Below are positions 1 through 11,081 of a DNA stretch of 64,000 bases, one piece after another; the first letter of the stretch is position 1, and every line of letters begins with the position of its first letter. Source of the stretch: Semisulcospira habei (Eukaryota; Mollusca; Gastropoda; Semisulcospiridae); NCBI GenBank assembly GCA_036245525.1, contig BTPG01000004.1, forward strand, positions 235,542,318 to 235,606,317. The letters are read 5' to 3'. The notes under the pieces are model-generated. The model saw nothing but the letters and a program-made list of their open reading frames with translations, did no database searches and was not told the origin of the DNA. Position numbers and translations under genes: made by a program.

Positions 1-430
1 CCTGCAGGAATAACAACATCCTCACGGACACCCTGCAGGAATAACAACATCCTCACGGACATCCGGCAGGAATAACAACATACTCATGGACATCCTGCAG
101 GAATAACAACATCCTCATGGACATCCGGCAGGAATAACAACAACTCAGGGACATCCTGCAGGAATAACAACATCCTCACGGACACCCTGCAGGAATAACA
201 ACATCCTCACGGATATCCGGCAGGAATAACAACATACTCATGGACACCCTGCAGGAATAACAACATCCTCACGGACATCCGGCAGGAATAACAACATACT
301 CAGGGACATCCTGCAGGAATAACAACATCCTCACGGACATCCTGCAGGAATAACAACATCCTCAGGGACATCCTGCAGGAATAACAACATCCTGCAAGAA
401 TAACATCCTCACCGACATCCTGCAGGAATC
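1..430. repeat. 31-bp minisatellite
   Basis: About 13 tandem copies of a 31-bp unit containing CCTGCAGGAATAACAACATC, with point variants (GGCAGG, ACTCATGG). The last copies are shortened and run straight into the LINE-derived sequence at about 430. Confidence 0.95.
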
Positions 431-2067
431 ATGGCGACACATAGTGCTACTGACCGTCATGCTCCTGACGAGGCGTGTCGGGGACTGTCCGTCTGCCCCC
501 TGGCTGTCTGAGGATGTGAGAGATGCACGGGGGGGGAGGAGGCGTGCCGAGCGTCAGTGGAGAAAGCACAAACTGACCGTGTACAGAGATATACTCATGT
601 AAAAGAAATCCGGCCTCTCAGCGCCTAAATGCTGCCAGACGACATTTCTTCATAGACAAGTTCGACTGGGCTGCCTCTTCCAGCAAGCTGTTCTTTTTAG
701 TGTCAAATGAACAGCTGGGAAAACCCAAGTCTACTGCTCTTCCTGCTGATGTCCCCTCTTCTGAACTGCCGCAGACATTTTGTGATTTTTTCACTGACAA
801 AATCAAACTGCTGCGTGAGAACTTAGATGCTAAGCAGTGCGATCCACCCGTTTTTACTGTTTATGATGGTCCATGTTTTGCAAAGTTCAAATCTGTTACA
901 GAAAGTGACATTACTGCCATAATTGCAAAGTCTCCAACAAAAAGTTGCATGTTGGATCCTGTTCCGACTTGTTTCCAAAAGCAGTGCATCAGCGATCTTG
1001 CACCGTTGATTGCTGTTATTGTAAACAAGTCTCTGTCAACCGGAACTGTTCTAAAATCTTTCAAACAGGCTGTTGTTACCCCGTTGCTCAAAAAACCAGG
1101 TTTGGACAGAAATACCCTTAAAAACTACAGACCTGTATCCAACCTACCATTCATTTCTAAGGTACTGGAGAAAGTTGTCTTACAACAGCTCCTGGAACAC
1201 TTAGAGATGAATGGTCTTTTGGAAGTGTATCAGTCCGCCTATAGGAAAGGTCACAGCGTGGAGACAGCAGTGCTGAGTGTTCTGAACGACTTGCTTTGTA
1301 AAGCAGATGAGAGATTTGTCTCCCTTGTGGCCCTGTTGGATCTCAGCACTGCTTTCGATACGCTGGACCATTCCATTCTCATGAAGAGGCTTGAAATCAC
1401 TTTTGGCCTGCGTGAAACAGTTCTCTCTTGGTTTGAATCTTACGTTTCCGATCGGTACCAGTTTGTAGGTGTAAAAGACAGTGTCTCTAGACCTTCCATT
1501 CTGGAGTTTGGAGTGCCTCAGGGCTCTGTCTTAGGCCCTGTATTGTTTACGTTGTATTCACAACCGCTGTCAGATGTCATTTCCAGCCATCAGTGTTCTA
1601 ATCATAAGTATGCAAATGACAAAATCTCTCAGAGTAGTCCACCTGGGGAATTTCCGTCTGTTGAAACTGGCATCAAGTCTTGTGTTGACGATGTCACGAC
1701 ATGGATGGACAGTAACAAACTTATGTTAAACCCAGAAAAAAACAGAGTTACTACCCGTTGGCTCAGCATCCCGGCTTCAACAAATTCACACCGAGTCTCT
1801 ACGCATAGATGACACTGATATTCCATTTCAGTCTTCGGTCATATATCTTGGTGTCAAGCTCCATAAGACTTTTGAGTATGCAGGATCACGTCGGTGAAAT
1901 CTGTCGTGGTGCTTCATACTCTCTGAGATGAATCGCATCTGTCGGACACAGTCTTTCTGAATCTGCCACTGCAAAGTTAGTGAATGCTTTAGTCACGAGC
2001 CGTCTTGACTACTGCAATTCTCTGCTTTTTGGTCTTCCATCTGAAAAGATTATCCGCCTTCAGCGAG
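430..2067 (+). mobile_element. CR1/L2-group LINE, 5' portion of a copy split by an LTR element
   Basis: Non-LTR retrotransposon remnant. From about 430 to 700, translated fragments such as APWLSEDVRDARG resemble the linker between endonuclease and reverse transcriptase. The RT domain follows at 700-1812. From 1812 to 2067 the frame is broken by small indels, but stretches such as VIYLGVKL and SRLDYCNSLLFGLP still identify the RT C-terminal region. The endonuclease is missing, so the copy is 5' truncated. The reading IIRLQR stops at 2067 and resumes as VQNNAARLV at 9959, so the LTR element at 2068-9958 landed inside this LINE. Confidence 0.9.
700..1812 (+). pseudogene. LINE reverse transcriptase fragment (decayed)
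   Basis: A 370-codon open stretch holding RT blocks in order: [68 protein letters not shown], and then YAND where an active copy would have YADD. The catalytic box is therefore mutated. The frame is lost after about 1740, where the thumb region should continue. It is a relic and not a host gene. The first ATG (700) is simply where the open stretch begins; upstream LINE homology continues in broken frames. Confidence 0.88.
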
Positions 2068-3851
2068 TGTCACGACACGCCTGACGGAGTCAGGGCGCCG
2101 TGGACAATATGAGTGCAGACACTCGAGAAAACCCACCCACTCTAAATAAATAACGCAACGCCAGTGATAAACAACAAACAAATCCTTTATTACCTACCCT
2201 TACTCTAACTCCCACCCTGACCCACTAACGCCCCACACACTCACACATACCCACACATGCACTCATAACGTATTAACACTTAAAAAAGATTAACATATAA
2301 AAAAATGACTAACAAGTGAAAATGACTAACAGGTGAATATGACTAACAGGTGAATATGACTAACAGATGAATATGACTAACAGGTGATAATGACTAATAT
2401 GTGAATATGACTAACAGGTGATAATGACTAATATGGCCAACGGCTATACAAGGCGGGTAACTTTGTCTCTGTACAGTGTCCTCTGTCCCACACTAGACAG
2501 GGTGGCTCATAACGTACGAGTACTACCCCTGCACCACAGAGCACCGTAGCCGCGCTTGCCCACGCACGCCTGTGACCGACGCTCAGAACGTAGAATCAGC
2601 CTGCTGTAGCCCAACGTACTTGTCCAACAGGACCGGCTAGCGAAGGCGTTCCGACTCCCGATGATGCGTCACCGTTGGTCGTGGATGATGAGATCGAAGA
2701 ACGAAATCTTCGAAGCCAATGATCGAAGCCAATCTTCGAAGCCAATGATCGAAGCCAGTGCACTGGAAAAGGGCGCATTGTCAGTCAAAGTGCCAACACA
2801 GTTAATTCTGGCCTATTTGACACGCACCTACTCGCAAACCACGTGAGTTGTGTCTCGTCTCACCCTAATACCTGCCTTGGCCATATTAAATATACAATCA
2901 TGGATATGAAAGCTTCCTATGTACATTCAACATTCACCAGGTCTGCACTATTCTATTACACTAGCATTAAGCTAGCACAACCACTTTTGTATAATAACAT
3001 TGCCACTGCTAAAACCAACATTATCAAAATATCCCGATGTACATACAAAGATATGAAATAATCACCAGCGACCACCCAACGTGACCATCTTATTACATTA
3101 CATCTAGGACTTAATACCAATATATATTTGAAAGGATACCCACTTTAATTCGTTTTACAACATGGCCCTTTAAATATACTCACTCGGCGACAGCCGAACA
3201 TAAACTAAATCCGACACCCACCACATTACAACCCAACCTAAAAAACATGGTTAAAGACTCAATTAAAACATCACTAAAAAACTAGACGAACATACCCTTC
3301 CGCACCTATATACACATTCACACACCCGAGAGCACAGCAGCTAACTGAGGAAAATGGCATGAATAATTTACCTGTCACTGGTGAGTCCTCCGGCAGGACG
3401 AGACAAAACAAGACGAAGACGAACCGGAGGGGTCTTCTGGTGAGTAGCAGCCGTGGTCACAAGTCTCTCGGGACACCCACACCCAGGAACACTGGCCGTG
3501 GTCTTGCAGAGAACCCTCACACAGCTTGTCAAGGGCTCCAAACGAGGCCGCACCCTGACCCAGACTCTCACTTCGCTGGCTAACTCCGCTAACTGACTAA
3601 TACCCTACTGCTACCTCGCAGGTTAACTTTGCTTCTGAACACTGTTCGGTTTAAAGCTACTTGGCTAAAGCGTGCAACCGCTGTACTCGCTCACTGTTAA
3701 GCTTGCTGCACGGGCTTTACGATTACGCTCACACTACGTTTATTAACTTCCCTAAACTAAGGCTATGTACAGAATTCGGCGATCTACATTTATTAACAAA
3801 AAAACGACTTGGCGAAAAAATGAAACAACATGTCACATCCGTTACGTGACA
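2068..3851 (-). repeat. Left LTR (3' LTR of the element)
   Basis: 1784 bp, terminal TGTCACG...CGTGACA inverted heptamer. It contains a short internal minisatellite around 2292-2432 (units close to ATGACTAACAGGTGA). Nearly identical to 8166-9958; the main difference is a 10-bp shorter segment near 3508. Confidence 0.95.
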
Positions 3852-3863
3852 TACCCCCCTCCC
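3852..3863 (-). promoter_or_regulatory. Polypurine tract
   Basis: Read on minus, the sequence directly next to the 3' LTR is GGGAGGGGGGTA. That is the expected position and composition for the plus-strand primer of an LTR retrotransposon. Confidence 0.8.
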
Positions 3864-3927
3864 AGATCAAACACCCGGGTTTGATTACTATATGACTGTC
3901 CCAATACTGCTTCCACATTTACGGTTT

Positions 3928-6900
3928 CTACCACCCTGTTCTACTCAAAAAGTCAGCAGGTACATTTACTTTACCGGCTATGCTTTCTACTCTAATGGAA
4001 AATGGCTGCAACTGCAAAGCCCACCTCATCAGTCGACTGTTTGTGGATTTAGCTTGTTGCAAGTACTGCAATGGTCTATGGTCCGTCTGTACGACGAATG
4101 TCCTACCATACAGATACTGACGGAATTTTTGAATTCCCCACACGATTGCAAGACACTCCTTTTCGATGGTGGAGTAGTTACGCTCTGCTTTGGATAGTTT
4201 CTTGCTCGCGCATGCAACAGGCTGTAAACCGTTACCATGGTCCTGACATAATACGGCTCCTACACCCCCTTCGGACGCCTCTGTCTGCAACACGAAGAGA
4301 CGATCGAAGTCTGGCAATGAGCACACAGGACCTGAACACAGTCGCGCCTTCAGCGTCTCAAATGCTGTCTCACATGCATCGTTCCAACCGATCTGTCCAG
4401 TCTTTCCTCCCTTGGTCAGGTCGGTTAGTGGGGCTGCTATGGCCGCGAAGTTAGGAACGAACCGGCGGTAATAATTTGCCAACCCAAGAAACGATCTGAC
4501 TTGTTTCTTTGTTTGTGGTCGCGGCGCGTCTTTTATCCGCTGCATCTTGTCTCCCTCTGGTTTTATCTGACCGTTACCCACTGTGTGCCCCAGATATTCC
4601 AACTGCTTGAACCCCAAGTAACACTTAGTAGGTCTGGCCGCCAACTGGACCTCTCTTAGCCTACCAAAGAGCTGGGCAATACACTGTAAGTGACGTTCTT
4701 TATTGGAGGAAGCAATCATGACGTCGTCCATGAAATTGCTAACTTCCGTCAATCGCAAAGGTTCTAGTAACCTCCTCATCATTCGGGAAAAGATTGCCCC
4801 TGCCGTCTTTAACCCGAAAGGCATTACCTTCCACTGGAATTGTCCTGCCGGTGTGGTGAAAGCAGTTTTCGGTTTGTCGCTCTCTAACATGGGTACCTGC
4901 CAGTAGCCTTTAGCTAGGTCTAACTTACTCAAGTACTTAGCCTTGGACAGTAAGGAAAATAGGTACTCCACGTCAGGCATTGGCTCAGCATCGAACACGA
5001 CCTTTTGATTCAGTTTCCTAAAATCTACACAAAACCTAACAGTGCCATCCTTCTTCTTCACCAAGACGATCGGTGAGTTGTATGGGGAATTGGCTCTCTC
5101 GATTACTCCCATCTCTAGCATAGCATCCACTTCGGCTTTGACTACCTCTAGCTGAGAATGAGGTAGAGGATATTGCTTCGTTCTCACCGGCACTTCATCA
5201 GTCAAGTGGATTTCACACGAGTCTAGTGTCGTCCTCAACGGATAATCTGTCAAAATATCCTTAAACTGGACAGTCAGAGCTTGTATACTAGAATGGATTT
5301 CTGGACAGTTAGGATCAAGATGGACGTCGGAGGGTCCTTCAGACACTACCAAAGGAATGGTGGGTACTTCCTTTACCACCATGAATGCCTCTCCCCCCTC
5401 ATCTTCGTCCTCCTCATCTATCACTACTGTAGCTACTGACACTCGTTCTTGGAACTTTTTCAACAGATTTGCATGGTACAGTTTATTTTTACTGCCCACC
5501 CGTACCCTGTAGTCACACTCTCCGACTCTCTCTAGAACTTCGAATGGTCCCTGCCAAGCCATCTCCAGCTTGTTGTGTTTAACTGGAAGTAACAGCAAAA
5601 CCTTGTCTCCTGCATTAAAACTGCGTGGTTTGGCTCTGCGGTCAAAGTGCTGTTTCTGCTTTTTCGACGCTAGCTTCAAATTCTGTTGCGCTAACCTGCA
5701 CGTCTCTTCAATGCGATTCCGTAAATCTACCACATACTGGCTTGCATCTCTCACCTCTTCTCCCATCTGCTCTTTCGTCCTGCAAAATTCTATCAGACTT
5801 TTCCCTGACGGAATTGCTCGGCCCTCTTCGGCCAACTTCCTAGCGCGAGCTAGAGTTTCGTCCTGGTTCTGCCACTCTATCGGTTGGGCAGGAGTCACAT
5901 TGAGATCGGCCTGCTTAACGACTTTAAGCGCGCTCTCTCCCTCCTTTTCCCTCTGAACCTGAGCTCGAGTTTGGACTGCTGCTGCCATAGCACACTCACT
6001 GGCATCAATGGATACGGGACTACGTTTCCCATCTGAAAAAGTCACCCAGTTCCCTAGGATTACGTCCGGTCCCATGCGCTCCATTACGATAAGCTCGATC
6101 GTCCCTCGCACGAATGGGGAATCGATTTCAACCCATGCAGTCGGATACTTATCGGACTTAGTATGGTCGACGGGATTGACGTCTATGAACCGACCTGTAA
6201 GATCCCTGGGTCCTATCCACTTGGCGGCGATCGCACTCATATCCGCGCCGGTATCACGCATGATACGAACTTCCTTTCCCTTGGCTAATCCCTTACTCCA
6301 CGGGTCGTAGGGCCGGATCGTCCGCATCCCTATGGTCACGGGCTCTGTCATTACGGCTACTGTCTCAGGAGCAATGGTGACTTGGTTAACTGACGCCTTA
6401 CTCTGACAGTTCCTTGCTAAGTGCCCTGGTTTGTTGCACTTAAAGCACAACCGTTCACCAGTCCCTCTGCCTGAACTAGCTGGTTCTGTCCTATGTTCTG
6501 CTTTGGTCTCAGGGGGTTTATTCGACCCTTTGTCCCTCTTGAACGGCGGACGAATCGGCCCCCCACCCAATGGACGCGAGACTGCCCGTTTGGTGTCGAT
6601 ATGGAGCTGCGCTAGCTCCGCGGCCTCTTCACCATTCCTAGGACGTTTTTCCCTAACGAACATTTCAAGGTCTGCATTCATAATAGCATAAAGTTGCTCA
6701 GACAGAAACATGTCTAGCACTTGTTCTACGTCCTCTATGTTCTTATGGGCTAAAGTGAACCAACGCTTGACTGAGGTCTTTAACCTAACGAACAACTGGG
6801 GAAACGTTTCGAGACTCTCCTTTTTGGCTTCACGAAACTGGCGCCTGTAATATTCAGCGTCACGCCTGAATCTTCTCAATAAGGTCTCCCTCACCACCTC

Positions 6901-7971
6901 AAAATCTTTCCCTTGCTCTACCGTCAGCCTAAGGTATGCATCACGGGCCTCCCCCTGCAATAGAGGTGCTAACCTTATCCCCCATACCTCTTTCGGCCAC
7001 CCCTGGGTTTCGGCTACTCTCTCAAAGAGCTGAAGGTAAGATTCCACATCTTCCTTATCCTCTAACGGACGCATCTTGAGCGAGTAATGCTGACTAGACT
7101 CCGTAACTGACTTCTTTTCCGATGCTGCTAACTGTAATCTAAGCCGCGTCTCGGCCGCGACGAGCTCTTCTTTCCGTGCTTGTTCCGCGGCGGCTAGCTC
7201 CTCTCTCCGTGCTTGTTCCGCGGCAGCTAGCTTACGTTCGGTCAATGCTAAGTCATCCCGCCTAGCTTGCTCTGCGGCCTCACGGTCCATCTGGAGCCGT
7301 CTCTCGGCTGCCTCGCGGTCCATCTGGAGCCGTCTCTCGGCTGCCTCGCGGTCCATCTGACGCTGCTTCTCTACTGCCTCGCGGTCCATCTGGAGCCGTC
7401 TCTCTACCGCCTCACGGTCCATCTGGAGCTGCCTCTCTAACGCCCTACGCTCTAGGTCACGTTCCCGTTTTTCTTCCTCTCTCCTAACTTCGGACAGGAT
7501 GAACTGGGTTAGAGCTCCCCCACTAAGTCCTAGGCCCTCTCCTAGCACTTTATACTGCTCATATGGGTTTACCATCACCCCTAACCCCTCTTTACTTTCC
7601 TGATCCCTACTGGGTGTCAGTCCTGCTGCAGTGAGAGTACGGGTAAGGGTACTCACCACAGTTTCCTTCCGAGAAGGAGTGGCCAAAGTGGCTCCTCTCT
7701 CTCCTGGACCCTCATCCCCTGCACCACCACCCTCGGACTCAGGGTCGTGCCCCGACGTGGCACGGGTGGCCCTGGTCTCCCGTTTAGGGGGCATCCTGAT
7801 GTGGGTGTCCCGGAGGCAGCGACGACGACTGCTCCCCAGCAGGACCCCTGACAAAGAAAAAACAAAACAAATAAATACACAGAATACAAACAACGAATAA
7901 GGACTAGACAGTGACAAGAGCCGAAGGGTCCTCACCACTCGGTACCTGAGTAATGAGAGGCAACCACTCAT
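3928..7971 (-). CDS. Gag-Pol polyprotein: Gag, protease, integrase C-terminus, RT, RNase H
   Basis: One uninterrupted frame of 1347 codons. The likely true start is M60 (7794), because residues 1-59 are a hydrophobic leader-like translation and MPPKRETRATR looks like a Gag start. Domains in order: charged coiled coil with QMDREA repeats (about 160-290); Gag core (about 300-460); CCHC knuckle C509, C512, H517, C522; protease DTGA at 573-576; integrase-linked spacer ending CRTK (about 700-733); integrase C-terminal GPY/F-type segment (about 740-845, WQGPFEV at 806-812); RT (about 930-1110) with FMDD at 1080-1083 in place of YLDD; RNase H (about 1220-1347), with TEAS where TDAS is usual and TDHRPL further on. 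A GPY/F segment before RT is the Ty1/copia-like order known from Gmr1 elements. The integrase HHCC and DDE core that should sit near residue 733 is absent, yet the frame is intact. Confidence 0.92.
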   Translation of the reverse strand: MSGCLSLLRYRVVRTLRLLSLSSPYSLFVFCVFICFVFSLSGVLLGSSRRRCLRDTHIRMPPKRETRATRATSGHDPESEGGGAGDEGPGERGATLATPSRKETVVSTLTRTLTAAGLTPSRDQESKEGLGVMVNPYEQYKVLGEGLGLSGGALTQFILSEVRREEEKRERDLERRALERQLQMDREAVERRLQMDREAVEKQRQMDREAAERRLQMDREAAERRLQMDREAAEQARRDDLALTERKLAAAEQARREELAAAEQARKEELVAAETRLRLQLAASEKKSVTESSQHYSLKMRPLEDKEDVESYLQLFERVAETQGWPKEVWGIRLAPLLQGEARDAYLRLTVEQGKDFEVVRETLLRRFRRDAEYYRRQFREAKKESLETFPQLFVRLKTSVKRWFTLAHKNIEDVEQVLDMFLSEQLYAIMNADLEMFVREKRPRNGEEAAELAQLHIDTKRAVSRPLGGGPIRPPFKRDKGSNKPPETKAEHRTEPASSGRGTGERLCFKCNKPGHLARNCQSKASVNQVTIAPETVAVMTEPVTIGMRTIRPYDPWSKGLAKGKEVRIMRDTGADMSAIAAKWIGPRDLTGRFIDVNPVDHTKSDKYPTAWVEIDSPFVRGTIELIVMERMGPDVILGNWVTFSDGKRSPVSIDASECAMAAAVQTRAQVQREKEGESALKVVKQADLNVTPAQPIEWQNQDETLARARKLAEEGRAIPSGKSLIEFCRTKEQMGEEVRDASQYVVDLRNRIEETCRLAQQNLKLASKKQKQHFDRRAKPRSFNAGDKVLLLLPVKHNKLEMAWQGPFEVLERVGECDYRVRVGSKNKLYHANLLKKFQERVSVATVVIDEEDEDEGGEAFMVVKEVPTIPLVVSEGPSDVHLDPNCPEIHSSIQALTVQFKDILTDYPLRTTLDSCEIHLTDEVPVRTKQYPLPHSQLEVVKAEVDAMLEMGVIERANSPYNSPIVLVKKKDGTVRFCVDFRKLNQKVVFDAEPMPDVEYLFSLLSKAKYLSKLDLAKGYWQVPMLESDKPKTAFTTPAGQFQWKVMPFGLKTAGAIFSRMMRRLLEPLRLTEVSNFMDDVMIASSNKERHLQCIAQLFGRLREVQLAARPTKCYLGFKQLEYLGHTVGNGQIKPEGDKMQRIKDAPRPQTKKQVRSFLGLANYYRRFVPNFAAIAAPLTDLTKGGKTGQIGWNDACETAFETLKARLCSGPVCSLPDFDRLFVLQTEASEGGVGAVLCQDHGNGLQPVACASKKLSKAERNYSTIEKECLAIVWGIQKFRQYLYGRTFVVQTDHRPLQYLQQAKSTNSRLMRWALQLQPFSIRVESIAGKVNVPADFLSRTGW

Positions 7972-8144
7972 GCCACCCCTCGTTTATGCGCACTGCACTC
8001 TCTGGCCGTGGCCCACTGGCGCAATACGCCCCCACTCCCGCCAACCGCCCGCTAAATCTTACTCGTACCACAACACGAACACACGGTCACTGGCGCACAA
8101 AAATACCCTAATCTACCTAACCTGTTACCACCCCCTAATCCTTA

Positions 8145-8161
8145 TCCCACCGCTGCCACCA
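8145..8161 (-). promoter_or_regulatory. Primer binding site, tRNA-Leu type
   Basis: On minus, four bases inside the 5' LTR, lies TGGTGGCAGCGGTGGGA. From memory this is the exact complement of the CCA-ended 3' terminus of the animal tRNA-Leu (AAG/TAG) family, whose T arm and acceptor end in CCCACCGCTGCCA. It would prime minus-strand DNA synthesis. Confidence 0.8.
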
Positions 8162-8165
8162 AATA

Positions 8166-9958
8166 TGTCACGACACGCCTGACGGAGTCAGGGCGCCGTG
8201 GACAATATGAGTGCAGACACTCGAGAAAACCCACCCACTCTAAATAAATAACGCAACGCCAGTGATAAACAACAAACAAATCCTTTATTACCTACCCTTA
8301 CTCTAACTCCCACCCCGACCCACTAACGCCCCACACACTCACACATACCCACACATGCACTCATAACGTATTAACACTTAAAAAAGATTAACATATAAAA
8401 AAATGACTAACAAGTGAAAATGACTAACAGGTGAATATGACTAACAGGTGAATATGACTAACAGATGAATATGACTAACAGGTGATAATGACTAATATGT
8501 GAATATGACTAACAGGTGATAATGACTAATATGGCCAACGGCTATACAAGGCGGGTAACTTTGTCTCTGTACAGTGTCCTCTGTCCCACACTAGACAGGG
8601 TGGCTCATAACGTACGAGTACTACCCCTGCACCACAGAGCACCGTAGCCGCGCTTGCCCACGCACGCCTGTGACCGACGCTCAGAACGTAGAATCAGCCT
8701 GCTGTAGCCCAACGTACTTGTCCAACAGGACCGGCTAGCGAAGGCGTTCCGACTCCCGATGATGCGTCACCGTTGGTCGTGGATGATGAGATCGAAGAAC
8801 GAAATCTTCGAAGCCAATGATCGAAGCCAATCTTCGAAGCCAATGATCGAAGCCAGTGCACTGGAAAAGGGCGCATTGTCAGTCAAAGTGCCAACACAGT
8901 TAATTCTGGCCTATTTGACACGCACCTACTCGCAAACGACGTGAGTTGTCTCGTCTCACCCTAATACCTGCCTTGGCCATATTAAATATACAATCATGGA
9001 TATGAAAGCTTCCTATGTACATTCAACATTCACCAGGTCTGCACTATTCTATTACACTAGCATTAAGCTAGCACAACCACTTTTGTATAATAACATTGCC
9101 ACTGCTAAAACCAACATTATCAAAATATCCCGATGTACATACAAAGATATGAAATAATCACCAGCGACCACCCAACGTGACCATCTTATTACATTACATC
9201 TAGGACTTAATACCAATATATATTTGAAAGGATACCCACTTTAATTCGTTTTACAACATGGCCCTTTAAATATACTCACTCGGCGACAGCCGAACATAAA
9301 CTAAATCCGACACCCACCACATTACAACCCAACCTAAAAAACATGGTTAAAGACTCAATTAAAACATCACTAAAAAACTAGACGAACATACCCTTCCGCA
9401 CCTATATACACATTCACACACCCGAGAGCACAGCAGCTAACTGAGGAAAATGGCATGAATAATTTACCTGTCACTGGTGAGTCCTCCGGCAGGACGAGAC
9501 AAAACAAGACGAAGACGAACCGGAGGGGTCTTCTGGTGAGTAGCAGCCGTGGTCACAAGTCTCTCGGGACACCCACACCCAGGAACACTGGCCGTGGTCT
9601 TGCAGGGAGGGTAAAAGAACCCTCACACAGCTTGTCAAGGGCTCCAAACGAGGCCGCACCCTGACCCAGACTCTCACTTCGCTGGCTAACTCCGCTAACT
9701 CACTAATACCCTACTGCTACCTCGCAGGTTAACTTTGCTTCTGAACACTGTTCGGTTTAAAGCTACTTGGCTAAAGCGTGCAACCGCTGTACTCGCTCAC
9801 TGTTAAGCTTGCTGCACGGGCTTTACGATTACGCTCACACTACGTTTATTAACTTCCCTAAACTAAGGCTATGTACAGAATTCGGCGATCTACATTTATT
9901 AACAAAAAAACGACTTGGCGAAAAAAATAAAACAACATGTCACATCCGTTACGTGACA
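8166..9958 (-). repeat. Right LTR (5' LTR of the element)
   Basis: 1793 bp copy of 2068-3851. The length difference of 9 bp is accounted for by a +10 insertion near 9606, a -2 deletion near 8947 and a +1 in an A run near 9926. Confidence 0.95.
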
Positions 9959-10336
9959 GCGAGTTCAAAATAATGCCGCAAGGCTTGTGAAGCGCAGGCG
10001 AAAACGAGACCACGTAACCCCTATACTGAAAGACCTTCACTGGCTTCCAATCCAATCCCGCATACAGTTTAAGATTGCGACCCTTGCATACCGCCACTTT
10101 GATGGCAGTCTTCCGTCATACCTTTCCTCCAGTCTGATCACTTACCAGCCCTCTCGCTCACTGCATTCATCAGGAGAGAAACTTCTCAAAGTTCCAAAGT
10201 ACCATCTCAAATCTGCCGGTGAACGCTCTTTCAGATGTACTGCTCCTTTAATTTGTTTTCACCTGCGCATTGAGTTATATTATAAATATGAGAAATGCGC
10301 CATATAAATACCATGTGTTATTATTATTATTACTGA
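9959..10336 (+). mobile_element. CR1/L2-group LINE, 3' portion of the split copy
   Basis: Continues the LINE of 430-2067 after the target duplication. It translates as NAARLVKRRRKRDHVTPILK, then DLHWLPIQSRIQFKIATLAY, the conserved RT C-terminal segment. A short 3' UTR follows and the copy ends in a (TTA)n tail at about 10318-10335. Confidence 0.88.
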
Positions 10337-10405
10337 CAGCCCAAGCGTTGTTGGCAAGTTCTTCAGCGCACGAGGCAGAATCCTCCTGAGCGGCCACAGC
10401 TTGTA
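10334..10405 (-). CDS. Orphan candidate exon, unrecognised
   Basis: On minus, an acceptor (ATATTTTTTCAG) precedes 72 bp open in one frame, reading QAVAAQEDSASCAEELANNA then WAV, phase 1 in and phase 1 out. The possible donor GTAATA is supplied by the complement of the LINE (TTA)n tail. Composition looks coding, but no family is recognised. It could belong to a next gene on minus, be an alternative 3' exon of the kinase gene, or be chance. Confidence 0.22.
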
Positions 10406-10493
10406 CTGAAAAAATATTACTGTGTCTACCGTGTCTCGCGTCACATAAACACAGATGTCATATACACACAAGGAGGCCATTGTAAAGGGAACA

Positions 10494-10499
10494 TTTTAT
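10494..10499 (-). terminator. Possible AATAAA polyadenylation signal
   Basis: The complement of TTTATT in a T-rich stretch gives AATAAA on minus. It lies about 2.1 kb beyond the kinase stop codon, so assignment to that gene is weak. Confidence 0.2.
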
Positions 10500-10772
10500 T
10501 TTTTTTAAAACCCCAAAAGGAAATTGTTTTTACAGACGACAGTAAATCAGTGCACACAGACACAAATATGTTTTTAAAATGTTCATATTTAATGATTTAT
10601 AGTCAACTAGGTGACTTAATAAATTTGTAGCAAAAAATTCATGGTTGTAAAGACCACATGAAAAATCAGAATATGGGATTGGAATGGACGGACGTATCAA
10701 TGACTGAATCCAACAGATCACAGACCGTACAAATGTGCTCCTATACAGCACAACCTGTTTACAGTGACCACC

Positions 10773-10850
10773 TGTCATTACAGACCATCATTTAGGTAGG
10801 TAGGTGGCTGTGACCAACTACCTACCTAAATGATGGTGTTTAATGCCCTT
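10773..10850. repeat. Foldback, family D (CATCATTTAGGTAGG)
   Basis: Inverted arms reading GACCATCATTTAGGTAGG and CCTACCTAAATGATGG around a short loop. The same terminal sequence bounds a larger foldback at 31478-31610. Fragments of the arm occur near 11785, 23140 and 43065. Confidence 0.7.
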
Positions 10851-10971
10851 CACAACTTCTTTTGCAAAATCACGTCTATTAACCCATATCATACTGAGGC
10901 TAAAAGCTTCAAATGTGTACACTTCCATATGCAAGCTACATTAGTACTTGCAGATAAGGATATAGACCGAT

Positions 10972-11056
10972 GACTTTAGTTCAAGGGTGGTGCCAGAATA
11001 GCTTGGCGCCTAGAGGCGCCAAGCTATTCTGACACTACCCTTGAACTATTTTAGTC
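10972..11056. repeat. Foldback, family A
   Basis: Palindrome with arms AGTTCAAGGGTGGTGCCAG and complement, centre GCTTGGCGCC...GGCGCCAAGC. First of the many copies listed below. Confidence 0.85.
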
Positions 11057-11081
11057 AAACTTGTTTCATATGCATACACAC

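Larger units (their letters stand above)
2068..9958 (-). mobile_element. Gmr1-like LTR retrotransposon (Ty3/gypsy superfamily) lacking the integrase core
   Basis: Complete LTR element: left LTR 2068-3851, internal region 3852-8165, right LTR 8166-9958. It is flanked by a 5-bp direct repeat GCGAG (2063-2067 and 9959-9963). LTRs begin TGTCACG and end CGTGACA. Coding is on minus, so the right LTR is the element's 5' LTR. The two LTRs (1784 and 1793 bp) differ by roughly five substitutions and three small indels, which implies a recent insertion. The internal region is only 4.3 kb, short for this group, because pol lacks the integrase zinc finger and catalytic core. There is no envelope-like gene. 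Confidence 0.93.

Noticed and set aside
4071..6691. Plus-strand frames of 86 to 128 codons in the LTR element
   Set aside because: Antisense shadows of the Gag-Pol ORF.
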